DNA of 43,486 nucleotides, taken from Oidiodendron maius Zn (Eukaryota > Ascomycota > Leotiomycetes > Myxotrichaceae). Position numbers and translations under genes: made by a program. The notes under the pieces were generated by a model. It worked only from the letters and a program-made list of their open reading frames with translations. It ran no database searches and was not told the DNA's origin. Below, one piece after another: positions 10,668-22,300 of this stretch. The DNA is taken from assembly GCA_000827325.1 (NCBI GenBank), contig KN832911.1:23741-67226 (forward strand), written 5' to 3'. Position 1 is the first letter of the stretch; every line of letters begins with the position of its first letter.

Positions 10668-11292
10668 TATATTTTATAACTATATAGGCCTAGACAAATT
10701 CTTTATAACTAACAAAAAGGGGATCTAGAAGAATTATATAATATAGAATAAGGAAGATAATAATCCTGAATAGACTACCTTACTAGGTCCTACTAATTAA
10801 TAGCTAGAGGATATTAATAGTACTGGATTTTGCTTCTCTAATAAGAAATCTAGTTATTTTAATGCTTATAAGATAATTTATAAGAAACAGATCTCTAATG
10901 ATAGATTATATAAGAGGATTTTCCCCTCTAGTACTAACCTTCTCTTGATATCTAAGAGCTTGATTTCAGATATAGCCTTAACTAGCTTTCTTAGGCTTTA
11001 GATAGACAGAATATAAGTCCTATTCCTTATAATAATCTTTATACTAACTACTCTAGTTATTATACTAGTATTATTTCAGTAATGATATTCTTACTAATTA
11101 GATAACTGAAATAGATACAGTAAGCTATTCTATACTAATACTTATACTAACCTTATTTCTATACTCTAGTCTTATTCAAGTATAGTCTAATAGAAATACT
11201 CTTATAGTATATAAGTTTTAATATTATTTAGAGATTATACTAATTAATATAATAATTATAGCTTTAATTATACTATATATATTATTATCTAT

Positions 11293-11706
11293 NNNNNNNN
11301 NNNNNNNNNNNNNNNNNNNNNNNNNNNNNNNNNNNNNNNNNNNNNNNNNNNNNNNNNNNNNNNNNNNNNNNNNNNNNNNNNNNNNNNNNNNNNNNNNNNN
11401 NNNNNNNNNNNNNNNNNNNNNNNNNNNNNNNNNNNNNNNNNNNNNNNNNNNNNNNNNNNNNNNNNNNNNNNNNNNNNNNNNNNNNNNNNNNNNNNNNNNN
11501 NNNNNNNNNNNNNNNNNNNNNNNNNNNNNNNNNNNNNNNNNNNNNNNNNNNNNNNNNNNNNNNNNNNNNNNNNNNNNNNNNNNNNNNNNNNNNNNNNNNN
11601 NNNNNNNNNNNNNNNNNNNNNNNNNNNNNNNNNNNNNNNNNNNNNNNNNNNNNNNNNNNNNNNNNNNNNNNNNNNNNNNNNNNNNNNNNNNNNNNNNNNN
11701 NNNNNN
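11293..11706. other. Assembly gap (414 N)
   Basis: Unsequenced run within D. The flanking sequence on both sides is AT-rich and in the style of D, so the real gap size and content are unknown. Confidence 0.99.
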
Positions 11707-12060
11707 CTAAAGAAAGTATATAATTAGCTAGGTCTTCTTTACAAGATATATAGTATTATATAGTCTTAGATAAAGTATATACTATTAAGAATAATATAGG
11801 ATAAATAAGAGTAGCTTATTAAAATTTAAAAAGCCTCTATAAATAGTATATATTAGGATAAATAAGTCTAAGAGTATCCTATAGTAATACCTATACTAAG
11901 ACCCTTAATTTCGCTTAAAGGTTTTATTAGCTAAATAAAGTATAATGACTATAGATCTTTAGAGTTTAAAAAGGTATATTCTATTATATATAATTAACTA
12001 TTAGATTTTAAAGATTTTAAATTTTTTATTTAGATTTTTTTAAAATATAATACTTTTTAA
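11707..12060 (+). pseudogene. Unrecognised coding-like relic after the gap
   Basis: A plus-strand frame of about 110 codons is readable with TAG/TAA as Gln. It includes EYPIVIPILRPLISLKGF and then a Phe/Lys-rich end (DFKDFKFF). It may belong to the same gene as the frames left of the gap. No family is recognised. Confidence 0.4.
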
Positions 12061-13207
12061 TACTTTAAATATTAATACTATTCTTTAAGACTTAATAGTT
12101 ATAATATACTACTATATCTTTATTATATATAAAAGATAATATAGGGTTCTTTTTTAAAATACTAGAATAGCTAGATTTTTATATCTATTATTAATAAAAG
12201 AGAGAGGAGAAGAAGGGGAGGGGGGGGGTATCCCTTATTTAGTTAATATATAACTTTATAAATATATTCAACAATTAATTAAGATATATTATTGGATCGC
12301 TTATCCCTATTAGTTATAGGTTTTTATACCAGATAAAGGGATAATATAAGGTATAAGGTTAAGGTCTTTATATAGAATATATAGGATATAGTTAAGATAC
12401 TAGTATAATATACTAGTTATAATAACCTCTAGATTATAGAAGGGAGACTAGTCCTCTCTAAGAGTTCTATAAGAAATAATCTGTATTTAAATGAAGTTAA
12501 GACTATAATAATACTAATACTCTAGTTATAGTAATCTTTATAGTAACCCTATTATAAACTATAGAATTAAGTATATATATATAATAGTATTCTTATAGCT
12601 ATATATCCTCTTTCTATTAAACTACTATCTTTATAGATACTTCTATTTATTATTACTTCTAAGCTTTATTAAGAATCAATTTGCCTATAATAGCTACCTT
12701 ATTATTAGAAGCATTATTTGATTTCTTAGTTCAATCTGATAATATAGTAGTAAATAAAGCTAGCCTACTATAAATTAGGTCTAGAAATAACTTCTTTTAA
12801 TAGTCAAGGGAATACTACTAATTATTTCTCTATTAGTAAAGGGAAACTATCTAGGTAGTTTAATAAAACAATATATCTTTCTTAGATATAATAAAACAAA
12901 TTAGATAGGACTCTTTATATAGAGTTTTAGAAATATAGAAAAAGTTTTACTAAGCTATATCTTATATAACTAGCAAGCTAGTAGTTATATATCAGAGGTA
13001 TTATACTATACTTATATATCTAAAGGTTAAGAATATAGGGACTTCTATACTAGAGAAACACCTTTTATTAGTCTAGTATAGAAGGGAGCTTAAGGATAGC
13101 TCTTAATCCTTAATCTTGAGTTTTATATAAATATATCTCTAGCTACTATAAATATTATTATAAATATTACTATAAACACTAATCTACTTCTATAGCTAGT
13201 ATTGACT
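12061..13207. other. Part of D upstream of the recognisable hAT transposase
   Basis: It contains a purine/G-rich run at about 12200-12229 and one dispersed motif copy (tatagtaatctttatagtaa, near 12533). Frames at 12340-12480 and 12800-13080 look protein-like after reading TAG/TAA as Gln. They may be the N-terminal, BED-like part of the transposase, but no zinc-binding residues can be confirmed after RIP. No intact gene. Confidence 0.4.
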
Positions 13208-13912
13208 TTCAATTAATTAGATTTCTATAATCAAATTCTTATAATAATTATTTTAATATAAATCCCTTTCTAGTTAGTTGAAAATACTAAATAGAAGAGG
13301 CTTGCTTTAATACAAAATCTATAATATCTACTCCTAAATACAACTACTATTCGAAACTATCTAATAATCTAGCTTAAACAAGTTAAAGCTACCTTCTTAT
13401 AAGATATTGTTCCTAAAGCTAAAGTCTTATTATTACTTGATTGCTAGTCTAGCTTAATATAGTTATCCTTTATAGCAATTATAGTCTATTATATCAATAA
13501 AGATTAGTATCTATATAAAGAGCTAATTAGTTTTGAAAATTTAATAGATATATATTCTAGGAGCAAGTTTACTAAGGTTATTAATAATATAGTTATGAAA
13601 TATCAGCTATAAAGTCAAGTAATCTCTATTATAACTAATAATATAAATAATAATAGCTCTCTTGTCTTAGAGCTTAATTCTATAATCTATACTACCTTAA
13701 AAAAGAAACTAGTTATATTTAATAATGAAATCTAGTATATTCTCTACCTTTTATATATTATCTAATTAGTACTATAGGCATTATTAGAGAAGATCTAGAT
13801 TCAGCTAAAAAACAAAGTCTTCTTAAGAGACTAGAAAGAGGTATAGTAATTAAGTAATCTTGATCAAATTGCTACTACTAAAAATAGAGGTATTCTATAT
13901 ACTTTAGCTAAA

Positions 13913-13962
13913 GTAAGTATTACTATTATTATAGTAATATTTATAGTAATTATATAATATAG
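13913..13962 (+). other. Intron 1 of the hAT transposase relic
   Basis: Begins GTAAGT, ends AATATAG, 50 bp, with exons in phase 0 on both sides. The interior is tatagtaatatttatagtaa, the shared D-intron core. Confidence 0.75.
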
Positions 13963-14773
13963 CTTTATAAACTTGCTATTCTTGTTAATTCAAGTATTTA
14001 GTAGAAGTAGTAGTTTGAAAAGCTTTAGATTTAATATAATAAGATTAAATAAAGATCAGCTCTAGTTCTATAGCTTATTATAGATATTTCGATCTAATAG
14101 GATTTAATAGAGCTTATAATGATTTGTACCCTCTGCCTTTACTATATAATTAATCAGTATATAAAGTTATTTGAATATATAACTCTATTTACCTTATCTA
14201 GGTCTAAATAGAAGAAGATTAAATACTTAATTGATATTATATAGCCCTTTAACTTCCTTACTACAAATATCAGAAGAACTAAGAGTATTACCCTCCCTTA
14301 TATATTATTAATATATAATCTTCTCTTTAAGCAGTTTACTAAATCTTAATAGTAGCTTGAAATAAAGCTTATAACTTCTCTATAGGTAAAGGAGTTAATA
14401 GCTAGTATTAATATAGCTAAAGCAAAACTTGACAAGTATTATTATAAAGTTTATACTAATCTTAGAAGTCTCTATAAGATTAGGGTATTACTAAACCCTA
14501 AACTAAAAGCAGAGAGTTTTAATTAGGATTACTACTAGCTTGATTATAATATAAAAGTATAGGATATTGAGTTTAAACAACAATTATAAAGTCTCTATAC
14601 TAGGGACTATATATACTAAGACTAATAGAATACTGATTAGCTATAAGCATTTTAATATCAGAATAAAAACCCCCTTATAGTATTATTAGATATTAATCAG
14701 TTTAGTTGTAATATATAGTCAGATAATTCAGAAACAATCAATATAGAAGAAGTATTAGAGTAGCTTATAATAA

Positions 14774-14835
14774 GTAAGTTTTTATAGTAATATTTATAGT
14801 AACCTATTATTAGTATATACTAATATAAAATATAG
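14774..14835 (+). other. Intron 2 of the hAT transposase relic
   Basis: Begins GTAAGT, contains the shared core tatagtaatatttatagtaa and a branch-like TACTAAT, and ends ATATAG, 62 bp. Splicing in phase 1 joins the core to the dimerisation domain in one frame. Confidence 0.75.
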
Positions 14836-15060
14836 GACTAGATAATAGACTACTACTTGAAGTATAGAAATCTCTTAAATACTAACTCTCTAGTCTTACT
14901 ACTATAGCTTAAGACTTACTAGCTATCCTAATAGCTAGTGTTAGTATTGAATATATATTTAATTATATATATAATATATATTATTATCGATATAGCCAAT
15001 TAAAACCTGATACTATTTGAGCGTTAATGCTTATTTATTGCTATTAGTAATTAATTTTAT

Positions 15061-15860
15061 ATATAGATAAGCTTCAAAGTACTCTTAGTCTAATTATTAA
15101 TATTAATACTATAACAAATAAGGAAATAGAGGCTGAAGTTAAAGAGTATAAGAGGGAATATCAACTAAAAGTAGCTGAAATTGATAAATAGGATCAAGAC
15201 TAATTTATAAATAATACTAAGGAGAATATCCTACCCTAGACTTGTAAGATTGAACTACAGAAGGAATTCCGGGTTAGAGCTAGGTATCAAGGCTCTAATC
15301 AAGGGGCTATAGGTATATATAATCTTAATTTACTCTCTAGTCTATAAGAGAGTAATAGAAGAAGGCAGAGGGAGGAGTTTAATAGAATAAATTGGGATGT
15401 TTCTAGCTTTAAAGAGCCTGAAATACCTTCAATTCATTAATTACTAGATAGGGAGAGTTCTATAGATAGTACTCCTTAATCTCTTAGAGATTCTAATAGC
15501 TTATCCTAAAGAAAACAGTAGCAAATATAGTTAGATTCTTTAATAAAACTATAATTTCTCTACTATATAAAGTCTTGAGTAGAGGTTCAGGTTAATATAT
15601 AGGTTATAGTTGGATATTAAGGTAAAACTCAGTTATATTGACTATAGGCTTTCAGTATAGTAGAATACCAAAAGTAGTAGGTTAAGAGAGTAATATAAAG
15701 ACAACTAACTAAGTATAGCTATACTGGAGTAAAGGCCCCTTTATATAGACTTATTCAACCTCTTATTGACTTATATAAATCCTCTGAATCCTGGATTCTA
15801 AAGGATATCCTGAATCCTAAGGGATATATTATACAAGCTTAAGGCCCTAATCAATATAAA
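15061..15860 (+). pseudogene. In-frame C-terminal extension after the hAT domain, unknown function
   Basis: The transposase frame does not end after the dimerisation domain. It continues for about 265 codons without a stop that RIP could not explain. The segment is very rich in charged residues and former Gln/Arg codons (for example NKEIEAEVKEYKREYQ, then ESNRRRQREEFNRINWD). It ends at an intron (15861-15921) 225 bp before the element's terminus. I do not recognise the domain. It may be a second domain of the transposase or a separate protein whose start is no longer visible. Confidence 0.5.
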
Positions 15861-15921
15861 GTATAGTAATATTTATAGTAATACTTATTTAACATTAATA
15901 CCTATACTTAATTTTAAGTAG
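15861..15921 (+). other. Putative intron near the right end of D
   Basis: Begins GTATAG, ends AAGTAG, and contains tagtaatatttatagtaa, the same core as the other D introns. The short sequence after it (15922-15990) shows no convincing final exon. Confidence 0.5.
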
Positions 15922-16146
15922 GGTACAAATCTACTACTCTTATAAATATACTTGTTTTAGTATTATTACTAATATAATTGACTCTAGCTATACTAATCCT
16001 AATTAAAGGTAGGTATCTAATAGATACCTACTCTAAAAGGATCTAACCTGACCTAACCTAGTAGGTACCTATATAAAGGAGGATCTACTCTATAGGTTAG
16101 GTACCCAAGAAACCTACTAGGTACCTGACCCAAAGTATATAGCCTA
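15922..16146. repeat. Right subterminal region and terminal repeat of D
   Basis: It contains repeated gtaggtacct, ggttaggtacc and ctaggtacctgac motifs between 16009 and 16130. It ends with the 11-bp terminal repeat (16136-16146), tatatagccta, the inverse of the left end with one transition. The duplicated target GATATAGG follows at 16147-16154. Confidence 0.75.
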
Positions 16147-16154
16147 GATATAGG

Positions 16155-19070
16155 TATCTATTAGCCTTATAGACAAAGAGGATCAGTATAGTAAAGGGGG
16201 CCTGACTAGGCTCTATAAAACCTTTATAAAGATTCTTGATAAGGTAGTACTTGACCTCCTCTAGTTCCTTTATAGTTATATAGTATAGTAGTCTAAAACC
16301 TAGGTTATTAGGCTCTATTAGATTGATCCTATAATTGTAGGGCTAATTAGAAGGCAATATATCTAATACTTCTTTAGAAAAAACATCCTGGAACTCCTTA
16401 TAAGCTACTAGTAGTAGTGGTTCTTGTAGTAGAGTAAGCTCTAACTAGCTAATTTGATAGAGATCAGTAGTCTAGCTACTACTATCTATAAAGCTTTAGT
16501 CCTTCTAATCTTAGATCAATCAATTAATCTTATATAGGCTAGTTAAAAAGAGCTCGCTATCCTTTTAGTATAGATATAGGCAAAAACCGTTTACTGAGAT
16601 AGTGTTAATATCTATCTAGTAGGGTCTTTTAGCTTTAGTAGGCTAGTAGGGCTTCTTTTAGTAAGGGAGGTTAGAGGTTTGCTATTAGTCCAAAAGGTTA
16701 TTATTTATCTTCTATAGGCAGTCCTAGAGCTCTAGCTTAAAGGAGACCTTAGATTAAAGCTTCTGCTTTAGCTTTAGTTAAGGGGTTAATTTAACCTAGC
16801 TACTAGGGGAAATCAAGGTAATCTCTATACTCTTATAGCCTAAATCGCTTCCCTAATCTATAGCAGTAAAGGCCTAGTCCCTATAATCTATATCTTCTTA
16901 GTAGCTAAAAGCCTTTAGAGCTAGGATTAGATTTTAGTAGTTCTACTAGATTTCCTTGGCTACCAAGTAGCTAGATAGTAATTTAGCTGGCTAGACTAAG
17001 CAGTATTGCTAGTAATCTAGTAAAACATTAAAATAGACTAGCTACTTCTATCTAATTATTATATCGTGGCTTTCTAGATCTAATATTAAGAGAGGTATAT
17101 TATACTAGTAATACTAGTTAACAGTCAGGTATAGCTATATATAATAGGTAACTAGTCTCTCTAGCTGGCTATTATATCCTTTAATCTAGATAGAGCTAGA
17201 TAGTTGAGTAGTTTTAATATTAAAGGACTTAGCTAGATTAATTATAAAGAGTATATTAATAAATATAAATCTATTTACTCTAGAGTTAATAAGGGTATAT
17301 AAGGTAATACTAGTTCTATAGGTTAATAGTATATAGGCTATAGTAAGGTACTATTCTTCTATAAGACTTCTTAAGTCAATTCCCTATAAATTAACCCCTA
17401 GAAAGCCTAGACTGGAGTCTTTGTCTAGGCCTCCTCTTTTCCCGGGTCTGTATCAGCAACTCTATCCCTATAAATAGTGTTCTTATAGACTCCTAAGTCT
17501 CTAGCTTTATTATTCTTAATATCCTTGATATTAGCTGCTTAGTCTAGTAGCTTATAGTCTATATATAGGTAGCTAATCCCTCTATAATTAAAGCACCTAG
17601 TCTACTAGTATAGCTAGAACAGTAATATAACTAGCTAGAGGTTAATTAGCTTAGGCTAAGGCAGCTAGTCTAGAGCTAGTAGTAGTATACTGCCTACTTA
17701 ACTAAGTGGCTTTAGAAGTTAAGGATACCTAACAGCCGGACAGGTAGAAGGTAGCTATATAGTAGCTTTAGCCTCTTAATCCTTTATAATCTAGTTGTTG
17801 AAGTATTATAGGTTAGTATTAATATAGCCTAGATAATTATAGAGCTTCTGGAAATTGCTATCTAGATTATACTTAGTAGCTAGGATATATAACTAAAGAG
17901 GAGCTATAACCTTCTTATATAAGTTATTAAAACAGTCTGTCTCTAGAATCCAGCCTCTATTAGCTAGCTAGAGGAATTATATCTTAAAGTCCTAGAAAAA
18001 CTCCTTATCCTTTATTTTTAGTTCTTTATATTTAGTATAAGAGTCTTCCTTATAGTATTAGTTATAATAGATATTATTAAGGGTTATTAGTATCTTAGTA
18101 TAGTTAAGGTAAGGGTTATTGTTCTTTATATTACTAGTATATTAAGGGTATAAGTACTGCTAAGCTTCTCCCTCTATATAGTTAAAGATAAACAACTAGA
18201 TCTTCTAATTGCTATCAAATTAAAAGCTATCAATTTGGAGTTTATCTATAACTTGCTTTTTCTAGACTTAATATTTAATAGTTCTATCCTTCTTTCTAGA
18301 GAACTAAGGAGGGTCCTTATACTTTAGTTTATATTGAACTATATACTAGGATTCAGATCTAGTTGTTGGTTCTAGAGAAGCTTAGAGAGGAGTCAGGTTT
18401 TAGAGCAACTAGACAACTATAGCCTCTAGCTTTTCAATCTACTTCTAGATAGTCTTAGCCTCTATTTAACTCTTGACTTAGGTATACTAGAGAGCTAAGA
18501 GGTTAGTATACTAGTCTAGACTCTTAAAGGATTCCTGATTAAAGGGGTTGCTTTTAAAAGGGGCTGGATACTAAGTAGATCCTTAGAGTTTAGAAGGTCT
18601 ATAAAAGGTATCCCTTGCTTTACCCTTGTCTTTGGCTAGAGGGGCTATATTAGTAGTCTTGAATTTAGAGATTAGGCTTAGAGTATCAAATCAGTTATAT
18701 AGTTATATTGCAGGTATATCCTGATTTCTATTACTATAGACTATTAGGAATAGTATTCTTACTAGGATATATTTACTAGTTATATAGATATATATTTAAG
18801 AGTTAAAGAGTATAAGAGGTTTAATAGATAGATAGTAAGTATAAACAGGCTTAATAAACACTAGTTCTGATTAAATGCTAGCTTCTAAGGCTTCTCTAGC
18901 TGCCTTTGCTTTAATAGCTTGTTTTATAACTATATAGTTGGAGCTAGTAATATCAAAGGTATAGAAGGGCTATAGATTGACTGAATCTAGTAGCTCTTAG
19001 TAAGCAGCAGTAGTATTTAACCTTGACTAACTATAAGAGTAAAGAAGAAGAAGAGTAAGTTTAATTATAA
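16155..19070 (-). pseudogene. Chromovirus C: rest of RT, protease and gag (RIP-degraded)
   Basis: The minus-strand continuation of C after the hAT insertion. It includes the N-terminal part of RT and the protease side of pol, the gag zinc knuckle near 17560-17600 (compare H at 35926-35967), and the gag N-terminus near 18950. Upstream of gag, next to the 5' LTR, the primer-binding sequence is at 19058-19068 and reads agtttaattat (one G-to-A from the intact form). No intact frame. Confidence 0.85.
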
Positions 19071-19365
19071 TATAATAGCCTAGCTACTATAAGCTTTATA
19101 AAGGGAGGCAATAGCTAGTTAAAGTACTATATTAATAAAGACAATTAAACTAAGGAGAGAAAAGCTCTCTAGATAAACGCTTAACTATATAAATACTGCT
19201 TAGCCTAGATTAAGTCTAGTGCTAAGAGGATATAGTGAATCGCTAGCGGCTGCTCTAGCCTGCTAGTCCTAATCCGTTATAAATCCTCCTTAACTACTAT
19301 ATCCAGATCCTAGCTACTACTAGCCTAGTAGAACTACCTTGTCCTAGCCTGGCTAGACTATTATA
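19071..19365 (-). repeat. 5' LTR of chromovirus C
   Basis: 295 bp, paired with 3040-3334. It contains the acaattaaact block (minus strand AGTTTAATTGT) that is complementary to the primer-binding site next to the LTR. It is followed by the duplicated target AAAGA (19366-19370). Confidence 0.93.
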
Positions 19366-19370
19366 AAAGA

Positions 19371-22300
19371 GTCTTCTTCTTTAATAGGTAACAGATCAAT
19401 TACTAATATCTTAATACCTAAGTCCTAAAGAACTCTAGGATCTATCTAGTCCTAGGATAAGAAAGTATAGGTTTAATATTAGGTCTTAATCCTATCTTAA
19501 GTAATAACCTTAGTATCCCTTTAGGTAAGTGTATCCGCTTTCTGGTTCTGTTTACTAGGCCTATAGGATATAACAAAGTAGTATTTAGCTAGTGCTTTAG
19601 TCTAGTAAGCCTAATAGCTAGTTAGCTGCTTTATTGATATAAAGTACTCTAGAGCCTTATAGTTAGTATAGATTTTAACTTGTTTTATAGTCCTTTAAAG
19701 CTCTAGATACCACTTAGCTAGTAATCTAACTATAGCTAGTATTTCCTTATTATATATCTTATAGTTATACTTAATAAATACTATAGTCTTTAAGAAGTAG
19801 ATAACTAGATACTATTCCTTATTAAAGTAGAGTTATAATAGAATACTAGTAATTACTCTATCTGATATATCTGTTTTAATTATTAACTTATATTTAGGGC
19901 TATAATAGTATAGTACTAGTATAGCTATAAGCTATAGCTTTAGCTTCTTAAAAGCCTTCTAGTACTATTTATTGAATATAAATAGAATATTAGTCTTTAT
20001 AAGTTAGATCAGGGGTTTAGTAATCCTTCTATAGTTCTAGATAAAGTGTCTATAAAAGTTATAGAAGTCTAAGAACAACTAGATTCCCTTTATAGTAGTA
20101 GAAGCAGTCTAGTTAACTACTATAGAGATCTTTTCTAGATTAACCTTAATACTATCTATAGTAATAATAAAGTCTAGGTATTTAGTATACTTAACCCTGA
20201 ATTTATACTTCTTTAGGTTAGTCTATAAGCCTATATCCTTTAGCTACTATAAGACCTTCTTAATATACTCTTTATATTCTAACTTATTCTTAAAGTAAAT
20301 AAGGATATTATCTAGATAAATAGTATAGAAATTATCCAGGTAATCAAATAGAATATTATTTATATACTACTAATATATTGCTAGTCTATTAATAAGGCTA
20401 AAAGAGAGGACCTTATACTTATATAAGCTATAATAAGTCTAGAAGGTAGTTAGCTCCTTAAACTTAGAGTCTATCTAGATCTGATTAAAAGCCTAATAGA
20501 TATCTAGCTTAGTATAGAGTCTAGTATAGCTGATCTAGCTTAGTAACTTATTAATTAACAGGAGGGGATACTAATCCTTATAGGTTATCTAGTTCAAGTT
20601 CTAGAAATTAATATAGAGATATAGATATCTATTAGCTTTATAGATAAAGAGGATTAGTATAGTAAAGAGGGCCTAATTAGACTCTATAAAACCCTTATAA
20701 AGGTTCTTAATAAGGTAGTACTTGATCTCCTCTAGCTTCTTTATAGTTATATAGTATAGTAGTCTAAAACCTAGGTTATTAGGCTCTATTAGATCAATCC
20801 TATAATTATAGGGCTAGTTAGAAAGCAATATATCTAATGCTTCTTTAGAAAAAACATTCTAGAACTCCTTATAAGCTACTAGTAGTAATAGTTCTTATAG
20901 TATAGTAGGCTCTAACTAGCTAATTTAATAGAGATTAGTAGTCTAGCTACTACTATCTATAAGGCTTTAGTCCTTCTGATCTTAGATTAACTGATTAATC
21001 TTATATAGGCTAGTTAAAAAGAGCTTGCTATCCTTTTAGTATAGATATAAGCAAAAACTGTTTACTAAGATAGTATTAATATCTATCTAATAAGGCCTCT
21101 TAGCCTTAGTAGACTAGTAGAGCTTCTTTTAGTAAGGGAGGTTAGGGGTTTACTATTAGTCCAAAAGGTTATTATTTATCTTCTATAAGTAGTTCTAGAG
21201 CTCTAGCTTAAAGGAGACCTTAGGTTAAAGCTTCTGCTTTAGCTTTAGTTAAGAGATTAATTTAACCTAGCTACTAGAGGAAATTAAAGCAATCTCTATA
21301 CTCTTATAGCCTAAGTTGCTTCCTTAATCTATAGTAGTAAAGGCCTAGTCCCTATAATCTATATTCTCTTAATAGCTAAGAGCCTTTAGAGCTAGAATTA
21401 GATCCTAGTGGTTTTACTGGATTTCCTTAGCTATTAAGTAACTAGATAGTAACTTAGCTAGCTAGACTAAGTAGTATTGCTAGTAATCTAGTAAGATATC
21501 AAAATAGACTAGCTACTTCTATCCAATTATTATATTATAGCTTTCTAGGTCTAATATTAAGAGGGGTATATTATACTAGCGATACTAGTTAATAGTCAGG
21601 TATAGCTATATATAATAGATAACTAGCCTTTTTGGCTAGCTATTATATCCTTTAATCTAGATAGGGCTAGATAGTTAGATAGTTTTAATATTAAAGGATC
21701 TAGCTAGATTGATTATAAAGAGTATATTAATAAATACAAATCTATTTACTCTAGAGTTAATAAGGGTATATAAGGCAATACTAGTTCTATTAGTTGATAG
21801 TATATAGACTATAGTAAAGTACTATCCTTCTATAAGACTTCTTAAGTTAATTCCCTATAAATTAACCTCTAGAGAGTCTAGACTAGAGTCTTTATCTAGA
21901 CCTCCTCTTTTCCTAGGTCTGTATTAGTGACTCTATTCCTATAAATAGTATTCTTATAGACTTCTAGATCTCTAGCTTTATTATTCTTAATATCCTTGAT
22001 ATTAGCTGCTTGGTCTAGTAGCTTATAGTCTATATATAGATAGCTAATCCCCCTATAATTAAAGTATCTAGTCTGCTAGTATAGCTGGAACAGTAATATA
22101 ACTAGCTAGAGGTTGATTAGTTTAGACTAAAGTAACTAGCCTAGGGCTAGTAGTAGTATACTATCTACTTGACTAAATAGCTTTAGGAGTTAAGAACACT
22201 TAATAGCTAGATAGATAGAAGGTAGCTATATAGTAGCTTTAGCCTCTTAATCCTTTATAATCTAGCTATTAAAGTATTATAGATTAGTATTAATATAGTC

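Larger units (their letters stand above)
9873..11290 (+). pseudogene. Unrecognised intron-bearing coding relic of D
   Basis: Long plus-strand frames appear when TAG/TAA are read as Gln. The exon 9873-10111 ends at GTAAGT, followed by an intron (10112-10165). A following exon contains SYKGKDIKSVIIKL and ILEALFKEE, and a second intron (10618-10667, branch ACTAACG) follows. A third frame contains GLDKFFITNKKG and SSYFNAYKIIYKK. Another possible intron (from about 11009, 5' site mutated to ATAAGT, branch actaac) follows. The sequence runs into the assembly gap. I do not recognise the protein. It could be the upstream part of the hAT protein gene or a separate cargo gene. Confidence 0.5.
13208..15060 (+). 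pseudogene. hAT transposase (RIP-degraded, intron-containing)
   Basis: One plus-strand frame runs through three exons (13208-13912, 13963-14773, 14836-15060) joined by two GTAAGT...TATAG introns in correct phase. Its only stops are TAG/TAA/TGA at places expected for Gln, Arg or Trp. The RNase H-like core starts with LLLLDCWSS (Asp codon 13439-13441). The second acidic position lies in SIITNNINNN, where TDN is expected; AAT at 13637-13639 is a G-to-A loss. The C-terminal dimerisation domain is clear: IAxDLLAI, ASVSIE, and QLKPDTI followed by ALMLIYC, in the usual order. These motifs define hAT/Ac transposases. The enzyme would cut at the D termini and produce the 8-bp duplication seen. It is dead as sequenced. 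Confidence 0.88.
6204..16146 (+). mobile_element. Large hAT transposon D (9.9 kb) carrying histone H3-like genes
   Basis: Bounded by a perfect 8-bp target duplication, GATATAGG (6196-6203 and 16147-16154), the size made by hAT transposases. The ends are 11-bp inverted repeats, TAAGCTATATA on the left and TAGGCTATATA read inward from the right; the single difference is G-to-A. The uninterrupted chromovirus target (tataggtatctattagcc) is seen in other copies, for example near 34522. Inside are a RIP-killed hAT transposase on plus, two H3-like genes on minus, unrecognised intron-bearing coding relics on plus, a SINE-like insertion and an assembly gap (11293-11706). Both ends carry AGGTACCT-type subterminal repeats. 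Its length is unusual for a fungal hAT, so part of the interior could be further nested DNA. Confidence 0.88.
3040..19365 (-). mobile_element. Chromovirus C, nested in B and split by the hAT element D
   Basis: Both LTRs are 295 bp (3040-3334 and 19071-19365). The target duplication is AAAGG (3035-3039) and AAAGA (19366-19370). The uninterrupted target can be read in C itself near 4944 (aaaagggtcttcttc). D is inserted after 6203, with an 8-bp duplication, and C resumes at 16155. Without D its length is about 6375 bp, so C is a complete copy. It has all family landmarks but no intact frame. Confidence 0.93.

Noticed and set aside
12196-12238. Purine/G-rich run as a polypurine tract of another LTR element
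   Set aside because: No LTR start or paired repeat follows it. It is probably a simple-sequence run within D.
6204-16146. Starship-type giant element
   Set aside because: No tyrosine recombinase (DUF3435) was recognised. An 8-bp duplication and hAT domains point to a hAT element.
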